From assembly GCF_024054195.1 (NCBI RefSeq), contig NZ_JAMXLB010000001.1, positions 1,853,624 to 1,917,623 on the forward strand: a stretch of 64,000 nt of DNA. Reading direction: 5' to 3'. The notes beneath the pieces are model-generated. The model was not told where the DNA came from, searched no databases, and saw only the letters and a program-made list of their open reading frames with translations. Positions 59,744 through 64,000 of the stretch are shown piece after piece. Positions within the stretch are counted from its first letter, which is position 1; every line of letters begins with the position of its first letter. The position numbers were made by a program, and so were the translations under genes. Source of the stretch: Flavobacterium sp. NRK F7 (GTDB taxonomy: Bacteria > Bacteroidota > Bacteroidia > Flavobacteriales > Flavobacteriaceae).

Positions 59744-59793
59744 CTATAAAAAAAGTCATTTAAAATGAAAAACATTCACTCTAAATGACTTTT
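59744..59793 (-). terminator. Terminator of the 126-residue protein gene
   Basis: A 12-bp stem (AAAAGTCATTTA with its complement, 59751-59762 and 59782-59793), with a small inner hairpin and a T-run on the minus strand, 29 bases after the stop. Confidence 0.8.
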
Positions 59794-59821
59794 AGAAACT
59801 AATCTAGCAATCTATAAATAA

Positions 59822-60202
59822 TTATGAAGCTACACCCGTTATAAATTCTTTTTCACAAAATGTTTTGTAAGCGGAACGAATTATTTTTTTAAAAGATGAA
59901 GGAATAATATTTTCGGGAACTTTCCTTAATTTTTTTAAGGATAAGTTTTCTTCAAATAGGAACTGTACATGATTGTCTGCATCCAATTGAGTACTTATTA
60001 CGGTAATATCATCCATATTAAAAACCACACTATTAAGTTCCGATTTTCTCGGTTTTTGATAGTTAATCTTAAAACTTTCATAGTTTTGTGCTACCTTATT
60101 GTAATCAAAAGTAATGTAAAGACCACTCATGATTTCTCGATCGATTAAGAATCCCATCAATTGTCCGTCTTCATTCAGAATGTTAATTTTTAAATCTCTC
60201 AT
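59822..60202 (-). CDS. Small protein of unknown function
   Basis: A 126-residue soluble protein that begins MRDLKINILNEDGQLMGFLI and ends SAYKTFCEKEFITGVAS. A mixed alpha-beta pattern with several Asn and Asp residues is seen, and no family is evident to me. It is bounded by its own terminator and an AT-rich upstream region that carries four TACGTA palindromes (60314-60362), about 110-160 bases before its start. That suggests specific regulation. No -7 consensus is recognised directly upstream. Confidence 0.55.
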   Translation of the reverse strand: MRDLKINILNEDGQLMGFLIDREIMSGLYITFDYNKVAQNYESFKINYQKPRKSELNSVVFNMDDITVISTQLDADNHVQFLFEENLSLKKLRKVPENIIPSSFKKIIRSAYKTFCEKEFITGVAS

Positions 60203-60312
60203 AGGGTAAAATTTTATTGATTATTTTGGGCTAATAGCAATAAAAAAGTGTACACTCGAAAAATAGACTAACCTTCTTTTTTCAAATCTAGGATTCTGTT
60301 TTTTATTTTACA

Positions 60313-60362
60313 ATACGTATTTATACGTATTTTTTGCCTTTTTTTATACGTATTTATACGTA
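60313..60362. repeat. Two 17-bp direct repeats, each holding two TACGTA palindromes
   Basis: ATACGTATTTATACGTA occurs at 60313-60329 and 60346-60362, period 33. Each copy is nearly palindromic and contains two TACGTA sites, so four sites are centred at 60316.5, 60326.5, 60349.5 and 60359.5, spaced 10, 23 and 10 bases. The copies are separated by a T-rich stretch. This looks like a tandem operator or iteron-like cluster, about 110-160 bases upstream of the 126-residue gene and just after the DUF349 terminator. Confidence 0.7.
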
Positions 60363-60400
60363 CTTTTTGAAAAACGGCTTCTTATTACTGCATCTATAGG

Positions 60401-60439
60401 AATAAAAAAATCCCATTAAATGGAACATTTAATGGGATT
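60401..60439 (-). terminator. Terminator of the DUF349 gene
   Basis: A 14-bp perfect stem (AATCCCATTAAATG with its complement, 60409-60422 and 60426-60439), three-base loop, T-run on the minus strand. Confidence 0.93.
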
Positions 60440-60460
60440 GGTTTTTTAAAAATAAGCGTT

Positions 60461-62353
60461 TTAGATATCTCTTAATTTATTTAATTTTTCCTTCCAAAGT
60501 TTTAATTCGTCTTTGTGTCTTTCAATATTTTTTTCAACTTCTTTAATAAATGGATTTTCTCCTTTTGAACTACTACTTATAAATTGAATATTATTTTCTA
60601 GTTGGAAAATTTCATTTTGAACTTCATCTATTTTCTTTCTAATGAAAAACTGTTCTTTTTCTAAAGATCGATTATCATCATTTTCTACCCACTGATCTAA
60701 CTTAGCATTAAACTTCATCATCTCAGTATCTTTTTTAGATAAACTTAACTTCTCAAATAAAGCATCTAAAATTTTATTGAATTTCCCTTCAATATGTCTT
60801 CTGTTGAAAGGAACTCTTCCAAAGGATTTCCAAGCTTCAATATGAGCTTTAATCGCGTCTAAATCGGTTTTATGATTGCCCGTTAATTCAAAAGATTTTA
60901 AATTTTCTAAATATTCTTTTTTATTGTCAAACGCTTGAACTTCATCTTCGTTTTCAGCATTTCTAACTGCGTGCATGCGATCAAAATAATGATTGCAAGC
61001 GTCTTTAAAGTCTTTCCATATTTTATCAGAATACTTCCGAGGTACGTGTCCAATTTTTTTCCAATCTTCTTGAATTTGCTTCATAATTGGAGTTGTCGCT
61101 TTAAAATCTTCACTGTCTTTTAAAGATTCCGCTTTTTCAACTAAAGCTAATTTTTTAGATAGATTCTCTTGTTGTTCATGTTTGATATCTTTATAGAACG
61201 CATTTTTATTGACATTAAAATTACGCACCGCAGTTTTAAAAGCAGCCCAAGTATCTTCTGTAACTTCTGCTGGAACTTTACCAGCTTTAAAGAAGCTTTC
61301 ACGTAAAGCTTCCATTTTTTTGATTTGAGATTGCCAACCATTATGAGATTGAATATCTTCATTTCCTAAAGTAACAATTTGAGCAATAATTTCCTTTTTC
61401 TTTGCTAAATTTTCTACTTCTCTTTCTTTAGCCTGACCAAAAAAAGCTTCTCTTCTATCATGAATTTGTTTTGTTATTTCACTAAATTCATTCCAAATTG
61501 CTTCTCTATGTTCTCGGTCAACTGGACCAATTTCTTCTTTCCAAATACGGTGAAGTAATTGTAATTCACGAAAAGCTTTTAAAATATCTGCTTCATCTAA
61601 CAAAGCTTTTGCTCGCTCAATGATAGCTTGTTTTTGTTCAAGATTATTCTTAAAATCTTGATCACGCGCCTCTTTGTCGAGGTGGATTAAATCATAAAAG
61701 CGTTCAATATGAAAATGGAAGTTATTCCAAACAATATTGTATTTGTCTCTTGGTATTGCACCTGCATTTTTCCATTGCTCTCTAATGTCGTTTAATTTCT
61801 TAAACATATCAGCAATAGAAAGTGTTTCATCTGTACCGTCAACTAAATTTTTTAAGTCTTCAATAATTTCGTTTCTAACAGTAAGATTGTTTTTTAAATT
61901 CTTTTGTAATTGGTTATAATGATTATTTCTGTTGGTTTTATAGTCGTCATAAACCGCATCAAATTTATTTTTTAGAGGGAAATGATATTCAAAAGTAGCC
62001 GTTTCATCTGTATTAGACTCATTGAATTCCTCTCGTTTTTCATCAATTAAATGATGGTACTGATTCATGAACGATTTTCTGATTTCTTCTACATGGTCTT
62101 TAATTGCCATTACTTTATGGTTGTGGACTAACTTATCTAATTCAGTAGTTAGTTCTTCCATAGTAAGAGAATCGTAGTCTAACATTGGAATAATATGTTT
62201 ATCCTGAATAGAGTCGTCTTCGTTTTCTTCTGCGTTGGAATTATCAATCTCGTCTAAAGCAGATTGATTAATAGTGATTACATTTTCTTGAGACTCTTGC
62301 TCTTTTTGTCCATCTGCGTTTTGCAGGTTATCATTCTTTTCTTCTAACATCAT
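60461..62353 (-). CDS. DUF349 repeat protein
   Basis: A 630-residue cytosolic protein. After a disordered acidic start (about 1-75) come repeated DUF349 units of about 70 residues with the W-K-x2-G pattern (IREQWKNAGAIPRDKYN, LHRIWKEEIGPVDREHREA, IQEDWKKIGHVPRKYSDKIW, IEAWKSFGRVPF). The C-terminal part is coiled-coil. The family is thought to take part in stress or RNA-associated processes, with no settled biochemistry. Two adjacent ATGs (62353, 62350) are possible starts; a TTG at 62410 is unlikely. Confidence 0.88.
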   Translation of the reverse strand: MMLEEKNDNLQNADGQKEQESQENVITINQSALDEIDNSNAEENEDDSIQDKHIIPMLDYDSLTMEELTTELDKLVHNHKVMAIKDHVEEIRKSFMNQYHHLIDEKREEFNESNTDETATFEYHFPLKNKFDAVYDDYKTNRNNHYNQLQKNLKNNLTVRNEIIEDLKNLVDGTDETLSIADMFKKLNDIREQWKNAGAIPRDKYNIVWNNFHFHIERFYDLIHLDKEARDQDFKNNLEQKQAIIERAKALLDEADILKAFRELQLLHRIWKEEIGPVDREHREAIWNEFSEITKQIHDRREAFFGQAKEREVENLAKKKEIIAQIVTLGNEDIQSHNGWQSQIKKMEALRESFFKAGKVPAEVTEDTWAAFKTAVRNFNVNKNAFYKDIKHEQQENLSKKLALVEKAESLKDSEDFKATTPIMKQIQEDWKKIGHVPRKYSDKIWKDFKDACNHYFDRMHAVRNAENEDEVQAFDNKKEYLENLKSFELTGNHKTDLDAIKAHIEAWKSFGRVPFNRRHIEGKFNKILDALFEKLSLSKKDTEMMKFNAKLDQWVENDDNRSLEKEQFFIRKKIDEVQNEIFQLENNIQFISSSSKGENPFIKEVEKNIERHKDELKLWKEKLNKLRDI

Positions 62354-62581
62354 TACATGCTTAAGGTTACTAATTGCGACCGAAGATACTAAAGGCTGTG
62401 CAAAATTCAAAGAAAAACCCGTATTTTTATATGTTAGAATACGCTTTAATGAATCTGTTCTTGTGTTTTCTATAAAATAAATTGAATCTTCAGAGACGAA
62501 ATTATCTGTAATAATGATTCATAGAATAAGATTTTGAATTTTATAAAGCTTATGGAGGTTTTAATTGGGTATACCAATATC

Positions 62582-63343
62582 TTATCCATTCCAGATACTC
62601 CAAGCTTTTTCTGCTTGAAAAAGAAGCATTTCATAACCATTTTTTGTTTTAGCTCCTTGTGTTTTGGCTTTTCTTAAAAACGAGGTTTCCTCAGGATTAT
62701 ATACTAAATCAAAAGCGATATGATTTTTTGTAAATAAATGATAATCTAGAGGAGGTGCATCGTCTATGTTAGGATGTGTTCCTACAGGTGTAGTGTTTAC
62801 AATAATTTGATATTCTTCAAAAATTTCTTGGTTTAACTCTTCATAACCTAATTGAAATTCATTTGGATTTCGAGAAACAAAATCATATTCAATTTTTAAC
62901 TTCTTAAAGGCAAATGCAATGGCTTTACTGGCACCGCCAGTTCCTAAAATAAGCGCTTTTTTATGATGGGTATCAAGTAAAGGTTTGATAGCTTTTTTAA
63001 ATCCATAATAATCGGTATTGTGTCCTTTTAATTTTTTCTTTTTTGAAATCGTAATAGTATTAACTGCTCCAATTATTTTTGCGTTTTTAGATAGTTTATC
63101 TAAATACGGGATAATTTCTTCTTTATATGGAATGGTAACATTTAATCCTTTTAAACCTTTAGTTTCTGAAAGAATTTTAGGAAAATCTTTAATGCTTGCA
63201 ATATCAAAGTTAAGATATTCACAATTGTCAAAATGAAGTAATTGAAATTTTTCGGTAAAGTATTTTTTGGAGAAGGAATAACTAATATTTTTTCCAATTA
63301 GCCCAAATTTAATTTGCTTTTTATTTTTATTCTTTTTTGACAT
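62582..63343 (-). CDS. aroE: Shikimate dehydrogenase
   Basis: A 253-residue NADP-dependent enzyme reducing 3-dehydroshikimate in aromatic amino acid synthesis. Substrate-binding residues fall in LIGKNISYSFSKKYF and NVTIPYKEEI (catalytic Lys), with NTITISKKKKLKGHNTDYYG giving the Asn and Asp pair. The Rossmann motif is LGTGGASKAIA. The ATG at 63343 is preferred since it gives the family start; an in-frame ATG at 63409 would run into the DUF368 gene. It begins five bases after the DUF368 stop, so they share an operon. Confidence 0.92.
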   Translation of the reverse strand: MSKKNKNKKQIKFGLIGKNISYSFSKKYFTEKFQLLHFDNCEYLNFDIASIKDFPKILSETKGLKGLNVTIPYKEEIIPYLDKLSKNAKIIGAVNTITISKKKKLKGHNTDYYGFKKAIKPLLDTHHKKALILGTGGASKAIAFAFKKLKIEYDFVSRNPNEFQLGYEELNQEIFEEYQIIVNTTPVGTHPNIDDAPPLDYHLFTKNHIAFDLVYNPEETSFLRKAKTQGAKTKNGYEMLLFQAEKAWSIWNG

Positions 63344-63348
63344 ATAGC

Positions 63349-64000
63349 TTATTTTTTTCCTAATCGGTTCGCTATTTTTTCTAATCCGAAAATTAACATA
63401 AATCCACAAATAACCATAATTATAGCTGTTAAAATTTGTGGATCACCTTGAAAGTTTTGTGGTAGAATACTTTTCTCTAGAAACGGGACTGTTTCTCCGT
63501 GACTATTAATTCGAGTTTCAATCACTTCTTTCCAAGGCCAGATTTTATTTAAGGAACCAATCATAAAACCAACAAGTAAGGCTAAAGTAGTATTTTTATG
63601 ATTGGAAAACATCCAAGTTAGTACTTTTGAAAATAATTTCAAGCCTAAAATTGCTCCAATCGCAAAGGTTCCTAATTTTAATAACGCATTACTAATAATT
63701 TCAAAATTTACTGTAGAAAGACCTTCTCTGAGTTGATTGATGGTTCCAATAACAGTTTGATACGAACCCATTAGAAGTAATATGAAAGCTCCTGAAACAC
63801 CAGGTAAAATCATGGCTATAATGGCTAAAAAACCAGATATAAAAAGATACCAATAACTATCTGGTGATTCGGTAGGTTTTGCAATAGTAATATAATAAGA
63901 AATTACAATGCCAATGAGTAATGATACAATAGCTTTCCAAGACCAAGTTGAAATTTCTTTCCAAATAAACAAAATACTGGCGATAACTAATCCAAAGAAA
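63349..64000 (-). CDS. DUF368 membrane protein (5' end outside window)
   Basis: At least 217 residues of a polytopic inner-membrane protein, open to the window edge, where the frame still reads FFGLVIASILFIWKEIS. Family signs are the AIIAMILPGVSGAFILLLMGSYQ segment (conserved PGVSG) and PGxSxG-like repeats in the C-terminal half (LLVGFMIGSLNKIWPW). The family was recently linked to undecaprenyl-phosphate recycling (PopT), a flippase for the cell-wall lipid carrier. Its aroE neighbour lies five bases downstream. Confidence 0.85.
   Translation of the reverse strand, partial: FFGLVIASILFIWKEISTWSWKAIVSLLIGIVISYYITIAKPTESPDSYWYLFISGFLAIIAMILPGVSGAFILLLMGSYQTVIGTINQLREGLSTVNFEIISNALLKLGTFAIGAILGLKLFSKVLTWMFSNHKNTTLALLVGFMIGSLNKIWPWKEVIETRINSHGETVPFLEKSILPQNFQGDPQILTAIIMVICGFMLIFGLEKIANRLGKK

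Noticed and set aside
60313..60362. CRISPR array
   Set aside because: Only two short repeats with a T-rich, non-unique spacer, and no cas genes in the window.
1..64000. Mobile elements, prophage or restriction systems
   Set aside because: No transposase, integrase, phage structural gene, methylase or restriction enzyme was recognised in any frame I examined.

Overview
The window looks like chromosomal DNA of a member of the Flavobacteriaceae, close to Flavobacterium. The DNA is strongly AT-rich. Promoters carry the Bacteroidota -7 element TAnnTTTG rather than a sigma70 -10 box, and Shine-Dalgarno sequences are almost absent. Gene content also fits: a type IX secretion C-terminal sorting domain, an RprX/RprY-type two-component pair, a DUF349 repeat protein and a FadL/OmpP1 barrel. 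I see no phage, insertion sequence, integrase, CRISPR array or replication origin, so this is mostly core chromosome with a few accessory-looking genes.

Layout. 1-8.4 kb: tail of an unknown gene, a B12-type radical SAM protein, a CHASE4-like hybrid histidine kinase, an aldo/keto reductase, a LysM-NlpC/P60 cell-wall hydrolase and three small proteins (DUF2200, PLDc_N, DUF1003). 8.7-16.8 kb: mostly minus strand; a DUF457 membrane hydrolase, phhB, tsaC, three poorly known genes, isocitrate dehydrogenase with a divergent LysR regulator, and rimO. 17-24.2 kb: a FadL-like barrel and a Gly/Tyr/Trp-rich lipoprotein, then a divergent translation block of proS, two tRNA-Glu genes, rpsT and typA. 24.3-29.3 kb: TPR protein, ClC protein, AcpH and glmM.

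29.3-35.5 kb is the most system-like part. It is one tight minus-strand operon: hybrid kinase (GAF-PAS-HK-REC-HPt), lone receiver, YaiO-family outer-membrane barrel, membrane HEAT-like protein and processive GT2 glycosyltransferase. I read it as a phosphorelay-controlled exopolysaccharide synthesis and export module. 35.6-41.6 kb: a small secreted protein, a T9SS cargo protein, another GT2, coaE, rprX-rprY and a single-domain response regulator.

41.7-55.5 kb: acyl-ACP thioesterase with miaA, a voltage-gated K+ channel with a C-terminal zinc ribbon, an exonuclease/UvrC-N fusion, a YggS-type PLP protein, DUF1015, 3-hydroxyacyl-CoA dehydrogenase, a Gfo/Idh/MocA oxidoreductase, pcm (TTG start) and a 1249-residue TPR-DUF3857-transglutaminase protein. 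55.5-64 kb: smpB, an S8-peptidase lipoprotein lacking the usual oxyanion Asn, small conserved proteins, an aldose-epimerase-like protein, a GNAT acetyltransferase, a DUF349 protein, aroE and a DUF368 membrane protein cut by the window end. Many convergent pairs share bidirectional hairpin terminators.

The main points for a second look are the YaiO-GT2-phosphorelay operon, four helically phased TACGTA palindromes near 60.3 kb, the DnaQ-GIY-YIG fusion with UvrC-like cysteines, the S8 lipoprotein, and several genes whose -7 box lies only a few bases before the start codon, which suggests leaderless or near-leaderless mRNAs. Functions are assigned from motifs read by eye, with no database search.
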